Notes: generated from the sequence alone by a model not told the origin. 64,000 bases of DNA from Taudactylus pleione (GCA_031769625.1 JAUIMM010000169.1:9730001-9794000); one strand, 5' to 3'; counted from the first letter of the stretch, positions 1 through 11,177 are shown. Made by a program: numbers and translations.

Positions 1-469
1 CCGATACGTAATATCGCAGTATTGTAGAGGAGTATCATGTCCTGTTTACTCTAGTAGTGGAGTACTATTGGAATGCTGAAATCTCTTCCATTAGTATACC
101 CTACCGGACGCAAAGGGCTGATCAGGAAGCTCTGGCGTCACTTCTGCCTTTGTACTTTATTGGAATGACATGGACTGCATAGGCTTCCTGCTGGTAGTAT
201 ATTTTGATGGAACACAGTGAGCCACATATAGATATTAAACTTGCAGAGAATTCCTGGTTCCTAGACATGTTTTGCTAGGCAATCGGGAAACATTCAAATA
301 CCAACAAAAGAAGAGAACACTAATCAATAAATTAGTTCATAACCAATATAATGAAGTGCATAATAAATTCAGTGGATAAAGCCATATGAATATATATTTG
401 TAGAGTGCCTTGGTGCAATGAAATATGTATAATTAATAAGGCACCATTATTGCAATAAAAAATCCAGCA
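1..469. other. AT-rich sequence, no gene seen
   Basis: No convincing open frame or repeat boundary is visible. The right part probably grades into the 3' untranslated end of the Penelope-like element that follows on the - strand, but I cannot place its terminus exactly. Confidence 0.4.
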
Positions 470-1430
470 CCTCTTTCTCCCACTGTGACGAGCTCAATTA
501 CTTTAAAGATTAGAATAGTGATGGTGAATAAAGTTCTTGGAAATGTGTCTTTCTAGTTTTTTCTTGATGTTGAGGATGTGTTCCTGAATGCTCAACTTTA
601 ATTATCTTTGTTTTCCCTACGTGTTTTATACTACATGTCCATTCCAAAATAGAAATCACTGAATTGTAGTTCATAAAGTGCTTAATATAACATTGCTGGG
701 AGTTATTAAAGTTAAAAAATTGTTTTCTGTTTGGATGGAAGTAGCGGTATACATTGCAGCTGCAACACTTATAACATCCCTGACATTTAGGTAAGCTATG
801 GTTAAGCTTTATAGATGTATTTTTAAGAAAGCTTGGAGCTAAAATGTCTTAGAGGTTCCTGGCTTTTTAAAAAACCACTTGGGGTTGGGTTGGAATGATT
901 TCCCTCAAAGTCAGGTCCATTATCAATATTTCCCATTGTTTTCAAAAGGTTTTCCTAATAACATTCTCATGTCCACTATAAGTTGTGATGAATGGAACAA
1001 GAACTATTCCACTGGCTCATTCATTATATTTTAGACGATACAATCTCATCAGAAGTTCAGTTTTCGCCAAAGCATCCTGAATCATTTCCTACGGATACTC
1101 TCTCTCTCTGTGAATCTGGCAGCATAAATTTGAAGTTGTTCCTCACATACATTGCGCTGCAATTATGCTTGACGCAATGGAAATGGGAGTATTGAATGTT
1201 TATTTCCAGTTTTAACATGGCTGCTTGCTTTTGCAATGGGGATTGCTGTTAGAATATACCTCTTTTATGATTTTTTTGTTGTAACCTTTTCTCCTTCTTC
1301 TGTTAGAATGAGGTCCACAAATTCAATAGAGATCTTGTTGATATTGGAGGTGAATTTACCAGAGATGTAATATAATAATAGATTAAAACTGTCTTTATCT
1401 CCATTCCAGATAATCGAAATATAGTCTATA
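470..1430 (-). pseudogene. Penelope-like element, C-terminal reverse transcriptase and putative GIY-YIG part
   Basis: On the - strand the piece begins at the Tc1 junction with IDY (1421-1429), the position of the family's YIDD catalytic box, followed by IIWNGDKDSF and KISIEFVDLI. Further along, about 985-850, comes a block reading TTYSGHENVIRKTF, stop, KQWEILIMDL, REIIPTQPQVVF, which matches the conserved stretch between reverse transcriptase and endonuclease. A cysteine-rich segment follows (CQGCYKCCSC), then HVGKTK at 607-624, which I read as a worn GIY-YIG core. The expected second aspartate of YIDD is tyrosine here, and at least three stops interrupt the frame, so it cannot be active. The reverse transcriptase assignment is strong; the endonuclease assignment is moderate. 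Confidence 0.7.
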
Positions 1431-1432
1431 TT

Positions 1433-1657
1433 CAATCAGGTGCATAAATATTGGGATATTGACAAAATTTTCATATTTTGGCCCCTATTCACCACCACAA
1501 TGGCTTTGAAATGAAACAAAGAAGATGTGCTTTAACTGAAGACTTTCAGATTTAATTTGAGGGTAATTACATCCAAATCAGGTGAACGGTATAGGAATTA
1601 CAACGGTTTCTATATGTGCCTCCCACTTTTTAAGGGGCCAAAGGTAATGAGACAAAC
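1433..1657. repeat. Tc1 left terminal inverted repeat
   Basis: About 225 bp, complementary to 2832-3053 with scattered mismatches. It holds the tip, the CCACCACAATGGCTTTGAAA segment and the inner AAGGGGCCAAAGGTAATG segment. Long repeats with outer and inner transposase sites are typical of the IR/DR type of Tc1 element. Confidence 0.88.
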
Positions 1658-2698
1658 TAAACAATCCTAAATCTAACTTACTTTTTAATACTTTGTTGCA
1701 AATCCTTCTGGAATGCATAGACATCACCAGACGCTGGGTTTCATCCCTGGTGATGTTCAGCCAGGCCTCTACTGCAAATGTCTTCAGTTCCTGCTTGTTC
1801 TTGGGGCATTTTCCCTTCAGTATTGTCTTCATCAAGTGAAATGCATGCTCAATCGGATTCAGGTCAGGGGATTGACATGGCCATTGCATAACATTCCACT
1901 TTTTAGCCTTAAAAAACTCTTCGGTTGCTTTTGCAGTATGCTTCGGGTCATTGTCCATCTGCACTGTGAAGCGCAGTCCAATGAGTTCTGAAGCATTTGA
2001 TGAATATGAGCATATAATATTGCCCAAAACACTTCAGAATTCATTCTGCTGCTTTTGTCAGCAGTCACATCATCAATAAATACAAGGGAACCAGTTCCAT
2101 TGGCAGCCATACATGCCCACGCCATGACACTACCACCACCATGCTTCACTGATGAGGTGGTATGTTTTGGATCATGAGCAGTTCCTATCCTTCTCCATAC
2201 TCTTCTCTTCCCATCACTCTGGTACAAGTTGATCTTTGTCTCATCTGTCCATAGGATGTTGTTCCAGAGCTGTAATGGATTTTTTAGATGTTGTTTGGCA
2301 AACTCTAATCTGGTCTTCCTGTTTTTGTGGCTCACCAATGGTTTACATCTTGTGGTGAACCCTCTATATTCACTCTTGTGAAGTCTTCTCTTGATTGTTG
2401 ACTTTGACACATATACACCTACCTCCTGGAGAGTGTTCTTGATTTGGCCAACTGTTGTGAGGGGGTTTTTCTTCACCAGGGAAATAATTCTTCTGTCATA
2501 CACCACAGTTGTTTTCCGTGGTCTTCTGGGTCTTTTGGTGTTGCTGAGCTCTCCGGTGCGTTCTTTCTTTATAAGAATGTTCCAAACAGTTGATTTGGCC
2601 ACACCTAATATTTTTGCTATCTCTCTGATGGGTTTGTTTTGATTTTTCAGCCTAATGATGGCTTGCTTCACTGATAGTGACAGCTCTTTGGATCTCAT
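1578..2698 (-). pseudogene. Tc1 transposase with one frameshift
   Basis: A cut-and-paste transposase read on the - strand. I take the start at 2696-2698 because the family's usual N-terminus (MRSKELSLSVKQ) begins there. The N-terminal half has two helix-turn-helix regions (REIAKILGVAKSTVWNIL near residue 25, then VGQIKNTLQEVGVYVSKSTI), joined by a basic GRPR-like linker (KRPRRPRKT). The catalytic domain shows WTDETKINLY (first D), QMDNDPKHT (second D) and LNPIEHAFHLMK (E), with 34 residues between the last two, so it is a DD34E enzyme. The frame changes once between about 1985 and 2020, shortly before the second D, and the C-terminal part continues in another frame to 1578. All three catalytic residues survive but not in one frame, so it is probably non-autonomous unless the shift is an assembly error. 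Confidence 0.9.
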
Positions 2699-2831
2699 AT
2701 TGAGAGTCGACAGCAACTGATTCCAAATGCAAATGTCACCTAGAATCAACTCCAGACCTTTTACCTGCTTAATTGATAATGAAATAACGAGGGAATAGCC
2801 CACACCTGTCCATGAAATAGATTTTGAGTTG

Positions 2832-3053
2832 ATAGTCCCATTACTTTTGGCCCCTTAAAAAGTGGGAGGCACATATAAAAACCGTTGTAATTCCTACACC
2901 GTTCACCTGATTTGGATGTAATTACCCTCAAATTAAATCTGAAAGTCTGCAGATAAAGCATCTTGTTTGTTTCATTTCAAAGCCATTATGGTGGTGAATA
3001 GAGGCCAAAATATGAAAATTCTGTCAATTTCCCAATATTTATGCACCTGACTG
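2832..3053. repeat. Tc1 right terminal inverted repeat
   Basis: About 222 bp, the inverted partner of 1433-1657, ending in the CAGTCAGGTGCAT tip (complement strand) beside TA at 3054-3055. Confidence 0.88.
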
Positions 3054-3055
3054 TA

Positions 3056-3892
3056 CTTTTTTGACACTTTATTATGTATTTTAAATGGATTATTATCATA
3101 AATGAACTTTTCTTTCCAGCATCCCATGAATAGATTGGCAAAGCTGGGAGCAAAACTCATCCCCATAGCCATGCCACATATCTGCAGATAAAATAGTGAT
3201 AGCTCAGGATAAAAGCTATAAATCACAGATATATTCCTTGTGTGTTCCTGAGATATTTTGATCTCTATCTTGGTACATCTTACAAGACACAATTCCTTTT
3301 GAATGTTCTATGCAGGTATACAAGTATTGCACATCAATCATGGCCCATATGAAAGATTCTTCCCATTTCAGATCAAGTACAGTATTGAGTACACTGGTAG
3401 TATCTTTAAGATATGTGGGTAGGTTTTTTTTACATATTTACTTAAAAAGATATACAGTATACATATTCTGAAAGGTGTGAAGTGAGGGAATCAATGCCTG
3501 CAATAATTGGCCTTCCCAGCGGATCTATTAAAGATTTGTGTATTTTTGGCAAAATAAAAAATGAGCATAATGGGGTTAGATGTCATCAAGTATTAATATG
3601 TATCCTTATTAATGGTATTGCTGTGTAAACTATGTACTAAGATCTATCTTATATCATCAACAAATTCAACAAATTTTTCAGTGGGATCATGTTTTAAAGT
3701 GGTATACTATAGGAGAGTCCAATTGCTTATTTGAAGCTGGGCATTTTATGATCACTAACCCACCCCCACCCACCCATAATCAGCTTGCTTAATAACTATA
3801 TCATTGTTCTTTTGTAGGTTCTTAAGAGCTTCCTTTTGCTTATTATTTATATTGCATTGAATATTGGGTTCCAGTTCTTTTTCACATATGTA
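3056..3892 (-). pseudogene. Penelope-like element, reverse transcriptase core
   Basis: The middle piece of the Penelope-like element, on the - strand between the two insertions. From its 5' side it reads KKELEPNI and ALKNLQKNNDIVIKQAD (about 3830-3779), then LPKIHKSLIDPLGRP and IIAGIDSLTSHLSEYVY (about 3550-3457), then QICGMAMGMSFAPSFANLFMG with KFIYDNNPFKIHN (about 3184-3075). These are the consecutive fingers and palm motifs of Penelope reverse transcriptases. Several frame changes separate the blocks. At 3055 the frame runs straight into the Tc1 element, beyond which the catalytic box continues at 1429. Confidence 0.75.
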
Positions 3893-5251
3893 CAGGGGTT
3901 AAAGTGGGCCGGATGGGGCGGAACTATGTTCCGTCACTTCTATTTGGAGACAGAACCAGTTCCGCCTCCTCTCACTAACCGCAGCCCGGCGCCACAGGGA
4001 GGCTCCATTTGCTGGGTACACACTGAAATTTTGTTACCAGTGGGCGCTCGGCTCCCTCCCAACAGCTCTAGCTGCAGACCAGATGCAGCTGATGCAGGAG
4101 CGAGGCTTGAGGTAAGTATTGGTTTTTTTTGTGTAAGCGGCTACACTATAGGAGGCATAACTTTTGGGGGCACTACTACTGGGGGCAATACTCATGGGGC
4201 ATTACTATTGGGGTCACTACTAAGGGGGCATTACTATTGGGGGCACTACTACAGGGGGCATTACTACAGAGGGCAATATTTCTACAGGGGGCATTACTTA
4301 AGGGGGCACTGCATAATGGGCACCACTACTGGGGTCATTGAATAAGGGGCACCACTACTGGGAGCACTGCATAAGGGGCACTACCACTACTGTGGACTCT
4401 GCATAAGGGGCACTACTACTGGGGGCACAGAATAAGGGGCACCACTACTGGGAGAACTGCATAAGGGGCACCACTACTGGGGGCACTGAATAAGGGGCAC
4501 CACTACTGGGGTCACTGAATAAGGGACACTACCACTGTGGGCACTGCATAAGGGGCACTACAACTACTAAGGGCACTGCATAAGGGGCACCACTACTAGA
4601 GGCACTGCATAAGGGGCACCACTATTGGGGGCACTGAATAATGGGCACTATCACTGTGGGCACTGGATAAGGGGTACTACCGCTACTAGGGTCACTGCAT
4701 AAGGAGCACCACTACTGGGGGCACTGCATAAGGGGCACCACTATCGTGGGCACTGAATAATGGGCACTATCACTGTGGGCACTGCATAAGGGGCACTACC
4801 ACTACTAGAGGCACTGCATAAGAGGCATCACTATTGGGGGCACTGAATATGGGGCACTATCACTGTGGGCACTGCATAAGGGGCACTACCACTCTGGGCA
4901 CTGAATAAGGGGCACTACCACTACTGGGGGCACTGCATAAGGGGCACTACCACTACTAGGGGCACTGCATATGGGGCACTGCATAAGGGGCACTACCACT
5001 ACTGGGAACACTGCATTAGGGGCATCACTACAATGGGCATTGCATAAGGGGCACTACTCCTGTGGGCATTATGTGTAGGGGCACTACTGCCATGGGCATT
5101 GTGCAAAAGGGGCACTACTGTGTGTCATACATGAATAAAGGACACTACTATGTGGTGTAATGTGAATCAGGAGTGAATCAAGAATACTATTGTGTGACCG
5201 CGCGCCTTTCTTTTGCGTTCCACCACTTCTCTAGGACCACTTTAAGCACTG
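3893..5251. mobile_element. hAT-type non-autonomous element with internal minisatellite
   Basis: Ends read CAGGGGTTAAAGTGG on the left and, on the complement, CAGTGCTTAAAGTGG on the right: 13 of 15 matching, with the CAG start typical of hAT elements. The flanking 8-mers CATATGTA (3885-3892) and CACATGTG (5252-5259) agree at 6 of 8 positions, an aged 8-bp target duplication. Independent support comes from the host sequence: the Penelope-like coding frame reads up to 5252 and resumes at 3892. Inside are a GC-rich left part (3900-4115), a consensus splice-donor-like site at 4110-4117 and a minisatellite. No transposase is present. Confidence 0.8.
4140..5170 (-). repeat. Minisatellite with GGGGCAC(TA/CA)CTACTGGGGGCACT theme
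   Basis: Thirty or more imperfect short units of roughly 25-35 bp built on GGGGCACCACTACTGGG and GGCACTGCATAA. The complement of 5092-5170 closely matches 16141-16215 in another hAT-type element, so the arrays share an origin. Open frames rich in Gly, Tyr and His here are repeat artefacts. Confidence 0.88.
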
Positions 5252-5985
5252 CACATGTGTATATTTTTTCACTAAATCATGGAATATAGTGATATGGTTA
5301 CCCTGTGATTCTAAGTGGTAATACTTAGTTATTGTTTTTAATCCAGATTTGGCAAATTGTCTCTTCAGCGTGAGTTTACAAATATACTTATTTAGGTTAA
5401 TAAATGCTTCACATGTATTCGATTTAGCTGTAGGTGCAAACTTCAAGTCCTGGTTGAGAAAGAGTATGTTGAGATAAATTGAATATCCCCCTAGACAAGG
5501 GATCTATAGCTAAAGATGTTTTATTTTGTCATTTCTACCTCCTATTGCCCCGCTTTCTCTACTTGTTGGTATATTCTCTTGAGCGGAGAGGCTACTCTGA
5601 TATGTTCATTGAAGAATGTCCTTTTCTGCATTCTTGTGGGTTGGTGCCCTGGGGAAAAAATTTGTGTCACAGTTGGAATCCATCCTCTGTAGAGCGGGGA
5701 ATCTGTTATGTGTGCTGATCATTTTTGTAAATGGAGAGTACGGGTCAGCTTCTTGTTGGTATGATCTAATCTTCTGATGTGGTGTTGCTTTCCAGCTTCT
5801 TTCTTTATTTCTCCGGTACATGGTTTTAGTTTGTGGTTCTTGGAACAGACTCCAATTCTTAAATTTGTTGTTGAGATAATCCTGCTTATCCCAAATAAAT
5901 TTATTTTCTTTACCTTTAATGACATCTCTTCAATGCGCTCCAATTTTATTGCCAGGATGGCAACTCTTGCTTTAAAGTCCTCCTT
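5252..5985 (-). pseudogene. Penelope-like element, N-terminal part
   Basis: On the - strand, 5446-5252 reads LKFAPTAKSNTCEAFINLNK, then LTLKRQFAKSG and FHDLVKKYTHV. The KFAPT then LNK then LTLKR pattern is the conserved segment just upstream of Penelope reverse transcriptases. The frame breaks exactly at the hAT insertion (5251) and its continuation lies at 3892. Upstream, 5985-5447 carries lysine- and arginine-rich frames (for example ERIEEMSLKVKKINL) that could be the element's N-terminus, but these are too worn to prove. No start codon can be chosen. Confidence 0.62.

Positions 5986-5987
<2 letters not shown>

Positions 5988-6069
<82 letters not shown>
5988..6069. repeat. (CT)n microsatellite
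   Basis: About 80 bp of CT dinucleotides with one phase slip near 6040, followed by a short TA run. Open frames reading SLSLSL or ERERER here are artefacts. Confidence 0.97.
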
Positions 6070-6078
<9 letters not shown>

Positions 6079-6153
6079 GACATACAGAGGGTCCGACACT
6101 CCATGCACACATAATACATGCGACAAGGTGCCCTCACAAAAAAATCAAATATA

Positions 6154-6242
6154 GAGAACGGGAGGTGCGGCACTCTTGTACATAACAAACGCCTGCATCT
6201 GTTTCTTTGTTATGTACAACAGTGCCGCACATCCCCGTTCTC
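6154..6242. repeat. Imperfect inverted repeat between microsatellites
   Basis: The arm 6154-6189 (starting GAGAACGGGAGGTGCGGCAC) is complementary, with a few mismatches, to 6206-6242 (ending GTGCCGCACATCCCCGTTCTC), leaving a 16-nt loop. It is flanked by the CT run on the left and by CT and TA runs on the right. Confidence 0.8.
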
Positions 6243-6254
6243 TCTCTCTCTCTC

Positions 6255-6260
<6 letters not shown>

Positions 6261-6298
<38 letters not shown>
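6261..6298. repeat. (TA)n microsatellite
   Basis: About 19 TA repeats, uninterrupted. Confidence 0.96.
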
Positions 6299-6299
<1 letters not shown>

Positions 6300-6300
<1 letters not shown>

Positions 6301-6719
6301 AAAACTTGGTTTCTCACCCTTGTCCTGGAGTAATTTTTTCTAATTTCTCAATGATTTCTTAATGCGGTACTCATACAAATTATATATTTTTTTTTTTCAG
6401 AAGCCTTTGCATTTTCAGAATATAGTATTAATCTCACTCATTCTAACTCATAAAAAAAGTAACCTAAATCGGCAAAAATTTTCAACAAGGGGAACTGTAA
6501 GCAAACATGATTTTTTGTCTTATTAACAGCACAAAGATATACTTTGTGGTTCTTATTTCGCCAATAAGCTGCCTTTTCAAAATACTAAAACCAGGACTCT
6601 ATATGTAGGTTTTAACTAATAAAATCTGAACTTTCACTGTTTTGATTCACACACTTCCTATGTGTAGGAGGAATATATTATAAACTAGACAATCTACTGC
6701 ATTAAATGAGATACCATTT
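6300..6719. other. AT-rich sequence, no gene seen
   Basis: No supported coding, RNA or repeat boundary. Taken as non-coding intronic or intergenic sequence. Confidence 0.4.
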
Positions 6720-8400
6720 TTTATTTTTGATACAATATGGGGGGATTGTATCAAATAAAGATCCCCATCTGTGGAAAATTGTATTTTTTGTGTATGGTTT
6801 CTTTTGTTTTCTGGTGATCACCAGACATTCACTACTAAGGGGGCACATCATTTGAAATAAAGAGGAGACTCCCTCTTTCAAGACAGGGTGCCCCCAAGTA
6901 TGTGTGGCCATGTCTGAGGGAGATGCGGCACAATATGCCCTTCCCCGTGTATGGAAAACAGGTGATCACCAGACAGTAGCTACTAAAGGGGCCAAATGAT
7001 TTGACAGAAGGGACTCCGCTCTCTCATATGTGAGTTACCCTACATTTACAGGTATAATAATGGGCGTGATAGGGCGCATAGGGCCTGATCAGAGATGGAC
7101 ACAATAGTGATTACGTACATAGGGCCTAATTCTGTAAGGATCGTAATTGCAAAGCTGCACGCAGGCTATAGATATATGATGTATGCACGCAGGCAGCTTT
7201 GCAATTGTGATCCTTGCAGATATTGTAATGCAGCAGCAGGCATCACGCCTCCTGTGCATTGCTTATCTGAGCTGCGTTGTCCAACGCAGCATCGGATGAT
7301 CTGCATAACATTGGCCGGCTGCGGTGACCCATGGGGTCCCGTAGCCGTCCGCCGCAGTTCAGAGTAAGAGGTTAGGAAATCTCCGTCAGCCGATGGATAT
7401 CCTGACTTTTTCCCTCCCACGCAACGGCGGCGACACGCGTCCGTTTCGGGAAACGGAAGACATTGCAACCCCTTCCCCGCCCACAAACAGCAGCACACTG
7501 TTTGTCAATCACTGACAGTCTGCTGCCAGTCTGCGAGCGAGTTAGCAGGACCCATTCTGCACATGCACAGAATGGGTCCTGCGTCTGCGCAGATTCCCAA
7601 ACATCGGGAATCTGCGTTCAGCAGTGTACTAGCGTATGCCATAGCGCATGCGCATAAGCCACACTGCGTTTGTGCAGTGATCGCATTGCGATTATGGATG
7701 CACAGAGGAATCCAGCGCAAAGTGAGAGACAGGTTGTCAGCATTTGGGGTGGTAACAGAAGGGGAGGTCAGGAAAACGCAGACATGTCTGACCATTTAAA
7801 CACAGTTACATGGGTATGCATAAATTAGCACTTTGTGATCTCCTACGCAGTATGAGAGCTCTCTGTGTGTCAGGAGAGCTGCCGAGCCTGCAGCAGGTCA
7901 GACTTGTCACAATGGCAAGATGGCTGCTCGATGTGCGTCGATGTTACCGATATTTACGCAGGAAAACGTCATATGAGAGGGCAGCAGCGGGCATCCCTAT
8001 GCGCGGATAATCTTTGCTACCATTAGCATATTTTCGCAGCTGCATTGCGTACAAAATTGCAGCTGTCATCGCATTACTGTCCTTCTCCGAATAAGGCTCA
8101 TAGTGCCCTCCCGCCCATATATGGAAAACGTTTGTTTTCTGAAACGCAGGGTAATATTGTCAGGTGATCACAGGTGATTACCAAACAATAGCTGCTAGTG
8201 GGCCACATTATTTGGAAATGGGGACTCCCCACTTTCAAATATGGGTGCCCACTCAGTTGCAGTTGTCATTACAGGGGTGATAGGGCACATAGTCCCCTCT
8301 CCCTAATAAAAAGGAAAATGTATACTTTTCGTAGCATGGGGTAACATTGCCTGGTTATCACAAGATGAATGAAGTGGCTAGATGGTGAAATCTTGTGACT
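6720..8400. repeat. Diverged tandem repeat of about 150-190 bp, split by an insertion
   Basis: The phrase GGTGATCACCAGACA, then CTACTAA, a GGGGCCACAT-like segment and GGGACTCC recurs near 6815, 6960, 8165 and, weakly, 8350. A second phrase, GTGATAGGGC(G/A)CATAG, recurs at 7066 and 8277. The units are old and imperfect. The array is interrupted by the element at 7080-8098. Confidence 0.65.
7080..8098. mobile_element. Harbinger-like miniature element, 1.0 kb
   Basis: The insertion is flanked by CAT at 7077-7079 and 8099-8101, a 3-bp target duplication. Removing it rejoins the host repeat as GATAGGGCGCAT plus AGTGCCCTCC, which parallels the uninterrupted copy at 8277-8300. Tips read AGGGCCTGATCAGAG on the left and AGCCTTATTCGGAG on the complement of the right, so the terminal repeat is weak. 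The interior holds palindromes such as GCAAAGCTGC with GCAGCTTTGC. There is no transposase. Confidence 0.66.
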
Positions 8401-8620
8401 GGTCGTAGCTCGCAAGCTATTACACCCATGTCTCTTGTCTGTAAACTCTGTTGTTCTTGTTTGTCCCTGTCATGTCTTGCGCTGAATTGTATATGTATGT
8501 TATGTGATTTGTTCTGTTAATTGAATCCATGTATTTATTATTCTGCTCAACTCATGTCCTTGTTGTGTGTACTGTTTCATGTTTGTCATTTATGACTTGT
8601 CCTTCCCAGTCTGTGGTGTT

Positions 8621-8629
8621 ATATTATTA

Positions 8630-8679
<50 letters not shown>

Positions 8680-8925
8680 ATTTTATTAATAGGGCGCCAC
8701 AAGTGGTCCGCAGTTCTGTAAATTACAGTATAGGGTGCACAGAACATTACATTACAGTAACCAAAATATAAACACAGCACAAGTAACAATTAGCAACACA
8801 ATGCTCCATACACAATACAGCAGGGAAGCTGAAGGCTGTCTTTGAAGTGCTACAGAAGAGGGCTGTGAGACAGTAGGGAGAAGCTAGGAGCTTACAATCT
8901 AGGGGATAGGGTTATACTAATGTTC
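8621..8925 (-). mobile_element. L2-type LINE 3' end
   Basis: An (ATT)n run at 8621-8678 is followed by GGGCGCCACAAGTGGTCCGC and, further on, GAGCTTACAATCTAGGGG. On the - strand this is the standard 3' tail of the L2-like family whose longer copy ends at 30428. Only the tail remains. Confidence 0.75.
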
Positions 8926-9454
8926 GTACTTACGGTTTGCTTAGCTGTTGTCTATTTTACTAATGCTCTGTTACTGTTATTTTATTTTTTGATGTACCCT
9001 CTTGTCGGGCGCTGTGATGCCTTATAACTAAAACATAATAATAATTAGGTTATTTATTCATTATTATATTTTTTATCAAGAAATAAAAAAGTTGTGGGGT
9101 AAATACTGCCATCAATTCCTTCTGCTCCTAGCTGGCCTACTGTGCTTATGTTACATCAAGCATTATGCATCATGGGCCTGACACTAAGTTGCACGTTGGT
9201 CCGACCACGGGCGCTTCTAGCAATGTTTCACGTATTACACATGCGTTCACTCTGCATATGCATCTTTGCAAACATACGGGCAATTCATGGTACATATCAG
9301 TCTCTGTGGCTGCTAAATGAGAGTTTCTGGGTAGCAACAATGCAAATGCATGCAAGAGAAACATTTTGTGGGTGTGTCGGAGTGTGTTGTATGCATGTAG
9401 CCAGTGTCACTCACTATTCATAGTCATGCACATGCATTCTGGTGTCAAATTCAG
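8926..9454. other. No gene seen
   Basis: AT-rich sequence to about 9120, then a more GC-balanced stretch resembling the interior of miniature elements (GGGCCTGACAC near 9174). I could not place termini. Confidence 0.35.
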
Positions 9455-10228
9455 AAAAATCACAGGTGCACAACAATTGTAGTATCACTTATAGTTATTA
9501 CAGGGCAATTGGAGTAGAATTCGTTAAATTCTACTCCAACCCCTAAGTATCACTTATTTTTAGTAATCAGATCGCATTTCCCATAATTGTAATGGGAAAT
9601 GTGATCTGTCTGGTAGTTACTAAAAATAAATTGTGAAAAAAATACCTGGGAAGACCCTGTTATAATAACGCCGGTTACCGGACTCCTACTCTGCTCTAAC
9701 GCGGAGAGCAGAGCCGGCAGTCGGTCCCAGTAATCAGCTGTGTGGTCTAAACAGACCGCAAGCTGGTTCACTGCAAAAAAAAAAGTAAAAAAAAATTAAC
9801 TTACCTGACTCCAGGGACCGGTGATGTCCTCCCTCCGGTCATCTGGTCATTAGGTGATCGGGTCCCAGTGCAGTATGGGATATCCCCTGACCAAAGGCAT
9901 GGAGGATATCACCGGAGGCCCGGATCATGCAGGTAAGTGTAATTAAGGGAGGGGGGGTTGCGGGGGTCCGTGTTCGCGGGGGACGGGGCATAGCGCCGGG
10001 GGGTAGCAGCGGCGGCCGGTCGGCGCATGTGCGGGCACTTTGTCACGGTATATTTTCCAAAAATACCGTGACTAGTGTGCAGATGGGATTCGCAGGGACA
10101 GAGCTTTCTCGCAAGCTCTGTCCCAAGGGGATTTGTAGTAAATCCTTGTGAAATTGCCTGAATTCGCAATGCAAATTCAGTCGTTAATATCACACTACAA
10201 TCTGCATTCAATATGCGGATTGTAGTAA
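9455..10228. mobile_element. Palindrome-rich miniature element (foldback type)
   Basis: The stretch contains several inverted segments: GGAGTAGAATT with AATTCTACTCC, a hairpin of CAGATCGCATTTCCC-like arms around 9568-9607, and long arms around 9799-9850 and 9885-9945 that each carry a consensus splice donor pointing outward. The right side ends in TTGTAGTAAATAGAGCCCC. Outer ends are approximate and no target duplication was found. Confidence 0.55.
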
Positions 10229-11169
10229 ATAGAGCCCCAAGTCACAAGGCGTTCAAATAACACCCTCTATCAAGCTTATTAGATGCAGTGTAATTTATCC
10301 ACTGAGCTACTGACTTTATCTGCTATACTACTGTATGACAGGTCGCACACAAACATTATAACACAAAGGGGAGAAAACTGTTCTGCATTGCAACAGACAT
10401 GAAAGCACTACCAATCAGTAATATTAGCTTTCTCAGTGCAGCAGCTTTCCTGCTAAAAAATGCAGTGTTAAGAAGTTTATTTCTTTTAGTAACACATACT
10501 CAATGAAGGACACAATTGCCTTGTCACAAACTCACAGTATGAGTATATCAGGAGACTGCAGCTGAGAGAAAACTACATGCAGCTTTTTCATAAGACAAGG
10601 AAACAGCAATTCACTGTGAATGCTACGCTTCTGAATGCTGGAATTGTGGGGTTTGTATGTTCACCTAAGTTTGTGTGGGTAATAGATCATAATCACTGTA
10701 CAGTATAAAAATATTAATCATGGCATAATCAGAAATTAGGAAAAGAAGATAAAACAAATGTAAAGATAATTTCTTACATAATCCCTATATGAGAAAACAT
10801 CTGTACATATTTGTAATCAGCTAAATTAGCTACATTACATGTGTCATCAATAGATACAAGCATCCATAAGGAACATATAGAATAGTGTATCTAGCTACAA
10901 ATCCATCTAGCATATTTATATTTCTTCTCCATGAGTTTGGGATGTATAATTTGTTTAGTGGATGTAATATCATATGTTTGTTATATACTTGAAGATTATA
11001 ATTAGACTTAAAGATCAGCAGAAAAATTCATAAAACATTCATAAAATAGAAAAGCTTATACACACACATACACTTCTTTCAGTGGTGTTGCAAGGAAAGT
11101 AGAGAGTCGTTTGATAGACTACTTTAAAAAATACTAAAGTTTAGTTAGAAATTGTGAGGATTTGGGGGT
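10229..11169. other. AT-rich intronic sequence, no gene seen
   Basis: Simple AT-rich sequence with no supported feature. Confidence 0.4.
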
Positions 11170-11177
11170 CAGACTGC

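Larger units (their letters stand above)
1433..3053 (-). mobile_element. Tc1/mariner transposon, near full length
   Basis: A 1.62-kb element bounded by long inverted repeats whose tips read CAATCAGGTGCATAAATATT on the left and the complement of CAGTCAGGTGCATAAATATT on the right. TA dinucleotides lie at 3054-3055 and at 1429-1430 (two bases from the left tip), as expected for the TA target duplication. It encodes one Tc1 transposase on the - strand. The length matches intact vertebrate Tc1 elements of about 1.6 kb. It sits inside the Penelope-like element, immediately beside that element's catalytic box, so it is the younger of the two. A shorter relative lies at 41995-43105. Confidence 0.93.
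470..5985 (-). mobile_element. Penelope-like retroelement, degraded and split by two insertions
   Basis: Reading the - strand from about 5985 down to 470 gives, in order, an N-terminal block, a reverse transcriptase core and a C-terminal block with a possible GIY-YIG remnant, which is the domain order of Penelope-like elements. Visible motifs include NNDIVIKQAD, PKIHKSLIDPLGRP, AMGMSFAPSFANLFMG and an IDY box followed by IIWNG. A hAT-type element (3893-5251) and a Tc1 element (1433-3053) cut it into three pieces. Subtracting them leaves about 2.5 kb, a normal size for the family. Stops and frame changes show it is dead. Both ends are approximate: the 5' end runs into a CT microsatellite and the 3' end is unclear. 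Confidence 0.78.

Noticed and set aside
1713..2642. + strand frames across the Tc1 element
   Set aside because: Antisense of the transposase with no domain of their own.
4140..5170. CRISPR-like appearance of repeated short units
   Set aside because: Units are contiguous and imperfect, without constant repeats separated by unique spacers, and lie inside a vertebrate hAT element.
5719..6188. Arg/Glu or Ser/Leu repeat proteins around 6.0 kb
   Set aside because: Direct translations of the CT microsatellite.
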